This document shows, one piece after another, positions 11,424-23,449 of a stretch of 64,000 nt of DNA (its first letter is position 1; the number at the start of each line of letters is the position of its first letter). The position numbers and the translations under genes are program-made. The stretch is from Adineta ricciae (Eukaryota; Rotifera; Eurotatoria; Adinetida; Adinetidae). The notes below the pieces were generated by a model. The model was not told the origin of the DNA, did not search any database, and was given only the letters and a program-made list of their open reading frames with translations. Where the stretch lies: assembly GCA_905250025.1 (NCBI GenBank), contig CAJNOJ010000082.1, forward strand, positions 329,718-393,717. Direction: 5' to 3'.

Positions 11424-13348
11424 TTAATGTCGAGGATAAATCTGACAATTCTTCTTACGACAATCACACTTAGGCCTAAAAGAAAAAAAATAATTGATCA
11501 TCGACCAGGCTCAATTGAATATTACCCGGTAGCATTGTTACCGAATATTAATGCTTTGATGTCGTGTTCTGGAAATTAAAAGAGATCTTTCAGAACTATA
11601 TGATTGCGTAGGATATTCTTACTTTTATGGCAAACAGTTGCACATGATTTACAGATCCCTAAAGAAAAAGATAAAGTTAATCTCTCTCCAAGAAAAAACG
11701 ATTGTCTTACATCTTAATGGTTTCCCATCAGTTAAACAAGTATAACATTGAAAATAATCGACTTGGTGTGGTTGACTCGGATGTTCTTGGAATACTTGTC
11801 TGAAGCATGTCTTCGGAACTTCACTTTCTAATACAACATCACCATGAATGACAACGAGTGTGCCACGTAACTGATGCGGAGAATTCAATTACAGAAGAAA
11901 AATATGAATCATCACTTACTAATTTATGTTCTAATATCGGTCGACAATTGGTTGACACAGTGAGTAAATCATCATCATCATCATCTTCGGTCTCCATTCT
12001 CTGCAGTCGTCGGATTACTGCTTGGTCAGAAAGATCATCAAGAGGACTAGGAACACTCGAAAGTTTGCATTTTTAAATAAATCAATACTCGTTTTTACTT
12101 GATACAGGTAAACATTATCAAATTGCCTAATTTCGCTATAGAATCAGATTTTAATTGAACGAGCTCATGCAGTACAGGTAATAATACTTCCATCCTAGAT
12201 ACGATTACTGAATACAATTTCCTGTATTAATTCCAAATTGCTTACGAATCTTCCGGACGCATTAATTTCACAGCAAATTGTTTATCTTTGTTTTTATATA
12301 AGAAATCTTCTTTCCATAAAGTCACACGAACTTGTGTGGAAACAGCACCAAAGTTAGATATATGTTCATTGAGATGACTAAATTCATTCAAAAAATAATT
12401 TGTATTTTTGTCCCAGTTGAATCAAATGTACTTTTTATATGCTTCAATAAAGAGAATTTGAACATTATGGATTTCTTCGTCAAGTGCATTAATTTCCCGT
12501 TTGAACTGTTCAGTTTTCTGGTCCAACTCTTTCTTGTATTCTACGAAAAGAATATTCAAACAAAAAGAACTCGTTCATGTTCGTCTTACCATCTTTCGGC
12601 AATCTCTTTTCTTGTAATTCAACTACAGCTCGATTGAATGCTTGTTCAATATCCATTTTCTTACGTTTATACCGACTATTCATATCATTTTCACTAGTTA
12701 GATGGTTTGCCAATGATGTTACCAATGTATCTACAAATCACAATTCACAAAAAGCAATACTAGATCATCGTTATTTTACCACGAAAAAGTTCCTCAAGAA
12801 TTGTTCGGATGGAAGTATTACCGATTTGATTAACGACTGAAACGGAAAAAAGAACTGTTTATTCACCTAAGAAACAACAAAGAATTACCTTGAGTAGCAA
12901 ATGATTTCGCCTTCTGTGCCTCAGCTTCTTGAATAGATTTGTCGATGGTTTCTGAAAGACTAAATGATTATTTCGAAAAACAAAATCAAATGAAACATCA
13001 AACCAAGTAGACTGTTTCCAAGAGCATCACGTTGAATATCTTCTTGTTGTAAATTCTTATTACACAATGGACATCGATGAGCAGCATTGACAGATTCTAT
13101 CGATGAAGAACAGAAAACATCGGAAATTTCCTTATTTCATCTTTTCGAAGTTTTACCTTTGATACAATTCTCACAAAAACGATGAAGACAACTCGTTACC
13201 CAAACGTCTTTCATAGTGTTCAGGCATATTGGACAATTGAATTGCTCTAACAATGGCTCAGGCTGAAGAAGAAAAGACTAAGAACCCGGTAGTTTTGTTA
13301 ATTGTCACATACGGATATCAAACAATTTGTGGACATGGCAGTTGCCAT
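11424..13348 (-). CDS. RING finger plus C-terminal UBR-box protein, putative E3 ubiquitin ligase
   Basis: Fourteen exons join in frame to 419 aa: 13313-13348, 13157-13262, 13004-13096, 12889-12951, 12780-12836, 12590-12730, 12432-12540, 12246-12377, 12099-12194, 11920-12055, 11711-11870, 11623-11658, 11526-11568, 11424-11475. A C3HC4 RING begins near residue 21: CPICLNTMKDVW, then CLHRFCENC, then HRCPLC. It should recruit E2-ubiquitin. The middle is helical and charged, probably coiled coil (YKKELDQKTEQFKREINAL), with a run of six Asp. The C-terminal 65 residues form a Cys/His cluster, FQCYTC, ICKSCATVCHKKHD and KCDC, with the spacing of a UBR box like that at the C-terminus of FBXO11. Exons 8-10 are the least certain, because the acceptors there are weak. 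Confidence 0.8.
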
Positions 13349-13999
13349 TCTTTGCTGTTTCTTTATCTTAAACAGAACAAAAATATTCAAAGATTTTTCC
13401 ATGAAAAAAGCAAACATCCTTCATTTTCTTTTCTTCCGATAAAAAGTAACTCGCTCTTATTTGTCGTGCAATAAAATAACATCAACACGTGCGTCTGCGA
13501 CCGACAGTTTTGATTTTATTCAGAGGGCAGTAGTTCACTACCACACATATACACATATTAAAAAAAAGACAAATTTCAATTAAGCAACAACGATTTCGAT
13601 ATTTGTACTTTGACTTGTTATACGATAATAACATAACTTGTGTCGATGGCTGGAATACACAAATGGAATTTCGTATTTAGGTAAAACACATCTCTGACAC
13701 GTGCTTTGACGAAAGCTACAGTTCGATTATCGCTTTCATTTATATTCATGAACATCGGCTTGCCATCGGATCTACATATGATCTCAAGAAGAAGATGTTT
13801 GTATATACATATATATGTATAATGTGTTTAAAATTAACAAATGACGAAGAAGAAAAAAAACCCTATTCGTTAGATGTATGTCATCATCGAAATCAAACGC
13901 ACATCAGCGTCTGTTAAAAGAGAAACAAAACTTTATTTTTTCATCAGGTATTACTATTTCGTACGTTTGAAAGTGAATGTACACACAGAAAGAGAACTT
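13349..13999. other. Intergenic between RING/UBR-box gene and CACUL1
   Basis: AT-rich flank holding the promoter of the RING gene and the 3' end of CACUL1. No open frame with family similarity is visible on either strand. A short poly-A/T and ATAT-rich patch lies at about 13800-13860. Confidence 0.45.
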
Positions 14000-15273
14000 T
14001 CAATTATCTGAACGTGGAGATTTGAGCATGAGACTTGTACGTTTTGCTGAAGGTTGATCTATCGATACAAAATTCATAAGAAATATTGCATGAAGATCAT
14101 TTCGAGAAGTCTTCCAACGAAACTCTTCGTACTTACCCTCTTCGCCTGCCGACTCATCAGCTGATCGTTTCGAAGCATTGCGTCTAGACATGAGCAAACG
14201 AGAAAATTAGATCATATTCATAGAAATACGAACGATGTTGGAGTAGATGTATCATCTCCATTCGATGTCATTTCGTTGAATACATCTTCGTTATTACAGT
14301 ATCGTTTGAGTAAATGACGCTGTTTCACTGCTAGATCTATTTAAAAGTGTAATTCGGATTACGATAGAATTAAAATTCTGGTATTTACCAGGTGCAATAT
14401 CGTGAACGAATTTCAATAATAAACTAATGATTTCTTTCGATGGTCCTTCTGACGATTGAACAAGCTGTTGAAGTGTATCTGAAGAATATATGAGTGAATA
14501 GGGAATGTAATCGTTGATATCCTACTGAAAACTTGATTTATATGACATTCAATGACAATTGCTTTATATGAAGCATAGAATTCTTGTCGAATGGTTGTTC
14601 GTAGTTTGGATTTGATATAGACGACATCCTTAGATATGGAAAACTAGTTTTGGACAAAACAAAAGCAACAAATGGACTAACGAGATAATGCTAAAGGAAA
14701 AAACAAATGAGAAGAGTTCGTTTTGAAAAAATTTCTCTTACGAAAAAAGGAATAATAAGTTCAATTGCTCGATGAAATTGTCGTGCATGATCAATGAATT
14801 GAAGAATATAACAGTTCATCAATCTAGTCGAACGCTCGTCAATCATTTTCTTCATCTAATGAAATTATGCTCGTCTATATGCGATGAAGATAAATCGAAA
14901 CTTTACGCTTTCGTCTAGTTGGACTTTTGCATTTTGACAGTGTTCACTGATCACTTTTTTTATATCTGTAAAAAGCCGTTCTTTGTATCCTTTACACGTA
15001 GTTGTGTAAATATGACTAAATATACAATCGAAAAACTTCTTAGAAATGGTTCGTTGAAAATAATTTACTGATAAATCGTTTCGTATGACGTTGATTCGAA
15101 ATTCTCCATTGTATTCTGAAGACGCTGTCGGAGAAATCCACTAATAGGCGTCCAAGCTTCATTTATATATTCTTCTTCGGTATATTTCCTATGTACTACG
15201 AAAGTATCAGAGTTAAAAAGAAATGAAAGCTCGTTTACATACAAAATCGAAGAAAATTATAACCTTCGGTCAT
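14000..15273 (-). CDS. CACUL1: CACUL1, CDK2-associated cullin-domain protein
   Basis: CACUL1 is a partial-cullin protein reported to bind CDK2 and promote the G1/S transition. Ten small exons give 261 aa: 15264-15273, 15069-15195, 14907-15015, 14742-14855, 14682-14690, 14526-14643, 14389-14478, 14234-14336, 14137-14183, 14000-14058. Family matches include STSYETIYHHIYTTTCKGY near the N-terminus, IELIIPFF followed by VVYIKSKLRTTIRQEF, and a C-terminal KRSADES like the KRAGDE segment of the human protein. It is shorter than human CACUL1 because the long disordered N-terminus is absent. Two oddities: the first coding exon is only 10 nt with a weak donor (GTTATA), and exon 5 is a 9-nt microexon (His-Tyr-Leu) with a 38-bp intron beside it. 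Confidence 0.88.
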
Positions 15274-15556
15274 GGTTTACACGTTCAATAAACTCTTAAA
15301 TGAATTCGAATGATTCGAAGTCAGAATGTTGATTATGATCAAAGTTACTACTGCATTGTCGTAGAAATGACATGAATACAATTCGTTTCAATAGGAAACG
15401 TAACAAGTAGAGGGCGTCAGTTGTCATAGAACTTTCTTTTCATCATGATCCAAACAACAATCATTTTATTTCGTGAATAGAAATTGAAATCAGCAGAGAA
15501 AAACGATCAATCGCAAGTCTATCTTAATGATTAATGAGCATTTCTCAAGTAGTTGA

Positions 15557-16361
15557 TCAGCCAACAATAGGTGTGTGTGTAACAATTCCTTTATTATTAA
15601 CGATCACTCGAACACGACTTGTACTGTAGTCCAGTGTAACTGGTGAACCTTCGAGTATAGTCACAACATTAGTAAGACCTAAGAAATTGATTAATAATGA
15701 ATTTATTCACACATCGATGCAATCTTTACCTGTTTCCTTTTTAATTACTTTCACGGCATGTTCACCCTTCTGACCAACCAATTCCGGCCACTGAGTTTTG
15801 TTCGCTGTTGGTTTATTCTCTAAAATATGTATTCCATTTTTCCTATCGATTCAGCGTTCTGTTTACTTTACTTTTCACACGAATAACTGGTACACTGATG
15901 AATTTAGTCCGTTGAGCGCCCAAAGGTATTATTGGTATATGCACATCATTGATATATAACAGTTCGTTTTGTTTATTTCGAATCGCTACATTGATAGAAT
16001 ATGTATAACCTTTGGTAATTTGAGATGGAAGATATTTAATTGCAAATGCAATTGGAAATCGAGAAGCTTTTTCTGTTCCTTTGGCAATAACTTTAGCGGG
16101 AGCATCAAGTAAAGACACATCTTGTAATTCTACCGTTACTTTAGCACCGCGTTCAATTTGTACTCTCGAATTCTCAGGAAATAACACCCGACCACGAATA
16201 ACAAGTTTTTCTTCCGCTTTAGATGTTGGTGCTGCATCTAAACGAAATCAACACACATGCAATTGAATCGCACAGAAGACAAACAAAATGTTTGACATAC
16301 CGGTCAATGCCAGTACACAAACAATACAAATAAAGAAACCGATTCGACGTAGTGATTTCAT
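15557..16361 (-). CDS. Secreted YbaY-like domain fused to eglin/potato-I type protease inhibitor
   Basis: Four exons (16301-16361, 15872-16237, 15730-15819, 15557-15678) give 212 aa. Residues 1-20 (MKSLRRIGFFICIVCVLALT) are a clear signal peptide without a lipobox Cys. Residues about 27-140 match the bacterial YbaY/YscW-type lipoprotein domain: VIRGRVLFPEN, KVTVELQDVSLLDAPAKVI, PIAFAIKYLP and YSINVAIRN. Residues about 150-212 are a potato inhibitor I domain (WPELVGQKGEHAVKVIKK, then EGSPVTLDYSTSRVRVIV, ending TPIVG). The reactive loop EGSPVTLD is the same as in leech eglin c, so P1 is Leu188 and P1' Asp189. That predicts inhibition of chymotrypsin- or subtilisin-like proteases outside the cell. 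The introns show it is a eukaryotic gene, but the YbaY part suggests a bacterial origin. Confidence 0.85.
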
Positions 16362-17608
16362 GCGTGAAACTAAAAGAGAACAATAGATCTTAATAAAGAT
16401 TCGATGCTAACCAATTCGCGTTTTATACCGTCTCGTGAAATCTAATAGTGTGTTAAGATAAGATTATCTATTGGGGCGAAAAGACACTTATTAAAGAGAA
16501 ACAACAAAGTGATGAGTATATATTTCTCTATTTAGGTTATTATTGAAGCAAAGAAACGTGATAGATCATTTGCCAACGAGTAACTACCGAAATGTCTTAT
16601 ATTTGAGAGTATTAATCGAAAAATACCATTTTTAACTTATCATGTCTCTTAGCCCGACTAAAATCAAAGATTTTGACACAATATCAAATACAATTAGTAA
16701 TATACTATTGATGTGATAGATCAAGTATGTGTTATAATATATATAATTTCTTTTTATTTATATTGACATGCGATTACATTGAACTATTCGATTTCCTGTA
16801 TGATAATCGTTTCTTTCCGTTGTTCTTGGTATAATTCTATGTTTTATATATTTTGAAACATGATCAGATCCTAATCGACTTTAATCGTCTATCAAAAACT
16901 GTCCTATCCGATGTTACAATATCACACGTGACTCCGAGTTCACTATAAGTCACATCTGTTCCACCGTACTTTCTGTAACATTTATGTCGAACTATTTATA
17001 AAGAAGAAAAAAAGAACACTGTCGTTCTTTGAGTAATAAATCAAATTGTTTCGATGTTTTGATTGTGTGATTGATAATCGTTTCTTTTTCATCGCTATAA
17101 ATAATAATCCTTAAGATAGAACCTTCACATCTGCTATGATATATCGTGACAGTTTCAAACAACACTCGGTTAATACTATCCGAGCTCATTAAAGTCACTC
17201 GTTCAAGAAAGAAAGAAAGAAAGAGCCAGCATTTATCATGATCAAAACATGGATGAACCAATTAGAAACAACATGTGGTAGGGATTCGTTGACAAAGATA
17301 GAAAATATAACAAACGTAGTATGTCTTAAGCCATCATTTGACGCCATCTTCTGATCATAGTTCTATTAGGAAAAAAAATTAATCATCGTCTTTTAGAAAT
17401 CGGTTGGTTCCATCTGTCGCACTCTATCATCATCCTGATTGCTACTTTCTGCCTGTTCAAGACCGAACGAGACTTAGCCCAGCTAGACGCCAAACCTTTA
17501 TCATCCGTCTATTTGTTAAGGATGCGTCAATCAAATCGCTAAAAATACAACCTGTATTTGTTGTTCGTCAGCGCTTTCAGTTTTAATATCGACGAAGAAC
17601 ATGTTGAT
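16362..17608. other. Divergent intergenic region
   Basis: Gap of 1.2 kb between the minus-strand inhibitor gene and the plus-strand anoctamin. It is AT-rich with no recognised protein. Positions 17404-17586 hold an open frame preceded by an acceptor-like cttttag, but it shows no domain, ends at a stop and cannot be joined to the anoctamin. I treat it as non-coding or as an untranslated exon. Confidence 0.4.
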
Positions 17609-20600
17609 ATGATGAATATTTTTCGTAAATAAAAGAAAAACACAAATTCATCCTATATGAAGCAATTGAATGATTTTAGGCTCGTATTTATCTGGTGAAA
17701 GTCCAGCAACAGTGTCTGATCTTGAATCAAAAGGTAAAATTAGGTCTTGTGTTCGATAGAGAATGGAGAAAAAAAGATTCTTCTTTTCTCTTCATGTGTT
17801 CTTTCCAGAGTTAAGCAGACAGGATGCTCTTGAACATCGTGATTCATGTGAATCTTTCTATTCCTGCCGTTCTCTCCCGGGTATTTTACTTTTCTTCACC
17901 TATTAAATCATTTCACCACTATTCCTCTACCACCTAATTATGATTTGCTTAATCTTTTCAATTAATTTTCAATACAGAATTAAATCTCATTCTGTTTTTC
18001 TAGAAACTCATCGAGATAATGATTCATTTTTAATGAAAAACAGTATCAGATCCAATGGATACGCTAGTAAGTTCTTAGAAATTAATAATATATGTTTATC
18101 TCTGTGATTTACATATTTATTAAACATTTAAAAGGCAATGTCTTTCGTTCCGTACGTCATTTTTTTCTTATATAATTAGCAGATGATATTTGTAACGGCA
18201 AAGCAAACGTACTCAATATGAAATGTTAAAAGACCGGAAGAAATATGTAAAGAGTCATTCATTCATCACTCAGTCTTTTCGACTGAAATATTTGCGAGAG
18301 AGAGAGAAAAAGAGAAACTAGTCCGATGGAATGATGATTATTTGTTTGTATGCTTTTTCTTTTTCTTATCATATTACTTCTTAGGTTTTTTTTCTATTCA
18401 ACGGTATAGAATGGGGTTTTGTTGATGAATCCATTCTTTATCTTGGTGTTCCTTTATAAAACATTCGAACGAGAGGATCGTGGGGAAATTTAGTTGTATC
18501 TTTTCGACTACAAAATAATGCTGTTTCTCAAGAGACGAACAAGGCGAGCTTTTTCTTTTCTTTTTCAATAAAGAGAGCTAATCAGTCAGAATATATCGTT
18601 CAGTCATTTCCTTGATAGTCGAACATCTGATGCTCGAAGGAAAAAAGAGAAAAACATTGATCAATGTGAGTTTTAGGTGATCGACAAGCAATGAATGCAA
18701 ATCGAAATCAAAAACAGCATGACATAATCGTTGATTCAGTAAGTTGACGAAAATGATTTGCTAATCTGAGCATTGATTTTAGAATTATGTTCATAAGAAA
18801 GTACCGATCGTGCCTGTTGATCGCTCAAAATATATCTACTATTATGGAAAACTTCTTCCTGTCGATTATATTCTTGTTTATACGCGTTACCATTCGAATC
18901 ACTTTCGACGAAGAGCTCATCGATCCAAGCGCCAACATGAAGAGTATCGAGAGTTTTTTCAAGATCGTCTTAGAAAATTAGGTTTCATTGTTGTTGAAGA
19001 GCGACTAACTGACGAAGTTTGTAAAGCCAACTTTGTTTCTCTGTCGAGAAACGCATTTTCAACATTCTATTCTTAGGAAAATGATCTTCTAAATCTGCGA
19101 CAAGCTGAAAACTCCGCTGATATTTCTGATAACAACAATAATACAAATGCAGAAAGTAATCACGTACTTGCTCGTGGCTTTTCAACGTTACAGCGACATG
19201 TGTCAATACGTTTACAAAATATCAGTTCACATTTAAAAAAAGATTCCACCGATAATCGCAATAAGGCTATTGATGAAGAAGAATCTGTTCAATTAGAAGA
19301 TTCCAAAGAGAATATCAATCGAGAGAATGGTTGTCGAGTATGTGATGTTTACACAAATCGATTAGGAATGTCATTGTTGTTTAGAATAAAAGAACATTTT
19401 CGAGCGAACGTGATGATGAATTGAAACAAGATGAAAGATATTTTGTCAAAATCCATGCACCTTTCGAAGCTTTATTAGTATTAGTAAGAAGCGATTGTAA
19501 TCAATCGAATGATGTTTTATCACCTGATTTTGCATTTCTAGGCTGAGAAATTGAAAGTTAAATTACCTTTTAGTGAAAATAAAGCACCATTGAGACCGGG
19601 ATTATTTGATCATGGTCTACCTTGTCAATTTACTCGTCTTAATCCAGCTGAGTTTCCTCCACCACATAATGGAAAAACATACTTTACTGCTTGTTATCAA
19701 AAGAGCCTTCACTACAGGTAGGTTTTAATGTGAATGTACAACGAAGAGAATTTCCGATATCGAAATCTTCTAGATTTTCGGAACATTTCGGTGATGTTAA
19801 TCAAGTATTTCGTCCGGCCGAACGAAGTCGTTTAGTCTATGAAATTCTTCTCCGTTGTCCGTATAGATCGCCTGAGCCATTACTAACTGGTAAGTAGGAA
19901 TGAACTCAGAATCGTTTTTCTTTTATGCTACAACGGCAAACCTTGTTAGCATTCGATGAGAAGAGAACAATACTTGATCTTTTTAGACAGAATGCTTGTT
20001 TTATTATTTAACGATCACGATCGTAAGTAGCTTGCAACTCGAACTTGTAATACTTGCCTGCGACCACTAATCTCATTTGATTGTTTTAACACTGATTTGA
20101 AGAACTAGATTTTTAGATTCATTTGTTCTTCTTTTATAATTGTAGCGATTGATGAAATTGAAAGTGAACCACCGGAAAAGGATTCCACTGCACCAAATCC
20201 AGTTATGAATAGCCGACAATCACAAGCGAGTGAAAAGCAAACATTAAAGATCGAAGAAGCTTTCACATCGAGTACACGAAGATCAGGTAAAACTAGATTT
20301 GGTAAATGAGGAAATATTTATCTTTACATTCGTTTTCTAGGCATGAAAGATACAGGTAAAGAGTAATACAACATGCGATCTTTTATTTCATGGTGTTTTT
20401 CTCATAGGCATCGAAGTTTTACTTGAAGAAGGTGTTTACGAAGCAGCATTTCCATTACATGATCAGCTAATTCAGGAAGAAGATGCTGGCGAACCTGAAA
20501 CATGGAACGATCGAACGGTATATCATGAAACTTGGCACTCATCTATGATTTCTTGTTTTATTGATTAGAAATTATATCATCGTTGGGCAAGGTTCAGTAA

Positions 20601-23245
20601 TATATTTCGCGTTCAGCCTATTCGAGCCATTCGAGACTATTACGGTGAACGTTTAGCATTCTATTTCGCTTGGCTTGGATGGTATAATTCACTATTGACG
20701 GTTCCGTCGATTCTCGGAGTCTTTGTTCTTCTATGGGGCCTCTTGTCAGTTAAATATGACCAACCAACATTAGATATATGTAATCCTACTTCCAGTTATT
20801 TAATGTGTCCAAAAATTGTAATGAAAGACGATATGTTATTCTCGCTCAATTTCATTTATTATTTCAGGATCGGCAAGCATATTGGTTTTTAAATGAGACA
20901 TGTTTTAATGCTAAAGTATGATGAAGAGAAACAATTTTATATTTACTTCATTTCTTTGTTAGATATCCTATATTTTTGATAATTCGGCTTCGGTGGCTTT
21001 TGCTATTATCATCAGTATCTTTGCCGTTAGCGTGAATTTTCTCTGGCAAAGACAAGAGTATCGATTACAATTTGAATGGGATATGGTAAAGAAAATAGAC
21101 GAAACTAGAGTAAACTATTTTTACTTTATTAGACGGATATTACTGAAGATACCGAAACTTTGCGACCGGATTTTGAACGGCGTGTAGAAAAAACAATTAT
21201 CAACAAAGTTACAGATAAATTTGAACCTTATGTACCGTTTTATAAACGTCTTATCAGTTATATGTACGTGGAGAATCATCGTATTGTCAAATTGAATGAA
21301 TAACTTTCTTTAGGTCATCATTCTCAGTTGTATTATTTATGGTATTACTTGTTCTAGCTGTTGTTGCTGGCATTGTTGTCTATCGGTAATGAAAAAATGG
21401 AGTATTTTTGGTAATAGTCAATAATTTCTATTGATTAGATTAAGTGTTTCGGCAGCATTTAATACAATTGATCGAGGAATGTGGATTTATCGTTGGAAGC
21501 CAATCATTGTCCCAATCACTGGAGGTTAGAACGTAAAATCTTTATTAATATTTCATATATCGAGTTCTTCGTGTAGGTCATCGAGACCTAAAAATATGAA
21601 ACTAAGATGCTTTTCCTTATATTTTTCTTCTATTTCCCTTTCAGCTTTAATCAATTTGGTCATTATTTTAATTTTACAATATTTCTATGAAATTCTGGCT
21701 ATATGGTTAACGAATGCAGAATTACATCGCACTGATAAGACTTATGAAGCGAGTCTAACAATAAAGATGTTTCTCTTTCAATTTGTGAACTATTACGCCA
21801 GTATATTCTATATTGCTTTGATAAAACCGTTGATTATCTACAAACCAACGCATCTTGATCATCATTCGAGACCGTTTCGTCTAGAAGAATGTGATGTCAG
21901 CGGTTGCGTATGGGAGTTATCGATCCAATTGATCATTATCATGGTCGGTAAACAACTGATATCGAACATATGGGAATTTTATTTTTCGAGATTATGGAAC
22001 ATGTGTCGAAAACGTATTAAATTTCGTCAAACCGTTCGTCAAATCAACAAACGGAATGCTAAAATGAAGCAAATGCATGACCAATCTTTAAACATGAATT
22101 TGACACGTTCCTACGAAGAAGACTTTCTTTTACAACCATTTGAACTAACAACACTTTTTTATGAATATTTGGAGATTATTTTACAATTCGGTTTTGTCAC
22201 ATTCTTTTGTTTATCATTTCCTCTGGCACCATTATTTGCATTCATTAATAATATTTTCGAAATACGTATCGATGCATTGAAAGTTGTCAAAGAATTCCGT
22301 CGACCTGTTGCACGTCCCGCGGCGGGCATTGGAACATGGAATTCGATTTTAGCCATCATGGCAAAAGTAACTGTTCTATCCAATGCATTTTTGATTGCGA
22401 TCACATCGGAATATATTCCTCGACATGTTTACTATTGGACAATCGGAAATTATTCATTAAATGGTTTCCTTCATCATACATTAGCACCGTTTCATCCAAG
22501 TGATTTTCCTCCCGCAATCAATCGCACATCACTCGAGTGTCGATTTATTGAATTTCGTTTGATTGATTTATCAAAACAATCAACGTTTTTCTTACCATTT
22601 GCACAATCATATCATCTATCACATTTTGATTGCAATTCATCGTTAGCAAATGAAATACGCTCACAGATTGATTTTTCTACCTGTTATTATAAAGATTATC
22701 GACTTGTAAGTCGTATTATCGAACGAGCCAACTATTTTTCTATTTTATTCGTTTTCCGTCATAGGATCATACACATAATTATGCACGGTCGTATATGTTT
22801 TACTACGTTATGGTAGCAAGATTAGCATTTGTCATTATATTCGAGGTAAAATCATAGTTTATTACACGACTGTGTCAGAATAAGTCTTCTCGTCTCGGCG
22901 GCGTTTTTTGCTTTAGCACTTTGTATACAGTATCCTGTTTCTTATTCGAAACTTTATACCACGTGGTCCGCGAAGCATTCGAGCTCAACTGGAACGATGC
23001 CGTTATTTAGTTCAACAAATGTATTGGTATGTCTGACAGATCATCATTTATTGCATAACCGAGAATGTGTATTTCTTAGGGGTGCCGAATTATACGCCCA
23101 GAATCCAAATCTGATAAAAAAGGATGAAAACCGCGTTCGAGTTGACGAAGCTGATCATGATCAACGTCGGCAGAGTATTCTTCCTCCATTGATGACACCT
23201 ACGAATGATTTAACTTTCACTGGAACTGCTGGTTTGGATGTGTAA
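17609..23245 (+). CDS. Anoctamin (TMEM16) channel/scramblase
   Basis: Anoctamins are Ca2+-gated chloride channels or phospholipid scramblases with ten membrane helices. Twenty-three exons from 17609-17624 to 23080-23245 sum to 1181 aa. The cytoplasmic N-terminus (about 400 aa) includes VDYILVYTRYHS and FVKIHAPFEALLVLAEKLK, then YEILLRCPY. The pore region is well kept: CVWELSIQLIIIMVGKQL (TM6), LFYEYLEIILQFGFVTFF (TM7), SFPLAPLFAFINNIFEIR (TM8), then FRRPVA and TSEYIPRHVYYW. The Ca2+-binding acids of TM7 (EYLE) and TM8 (EIRID) are present, and TM6 has an N...E pair (SNIWE). This and the LFYEYLE segment recall the ANO5/ANO6 group, but the subfamily is not settled. Exon 12 (20341-20355) is a 15-nt microexon. 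Intron 4 (18067-18676) is unusually long at 610 bp. Confidence 0.95.
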
Positions 23246-23449
23246 TATCAATTCGATTTCATTCTGCTCAATGGTACATGTTGACAATCATCTGATTAGG
23301 TTTATTTCACTTTCGTGATACAGTTCTGAACTCAGTATGTTGATGTTGTTAATCTAATTTTGTTTCGAAATATACATATCTCTTAGTTGACATAAGAATT
23401 TTATTCGGCATTTTGTGTACAGAAAAAAGATACAGATGAATCATTCGTT

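Noticed and set aside
17404-17586. Extra 5' exon of the anoctamin
   Set aside because: It ends at a stop and has no donor that joins in phase to the exon at 17680. The ATG at 17609 with a 16-nt first exon fits better.
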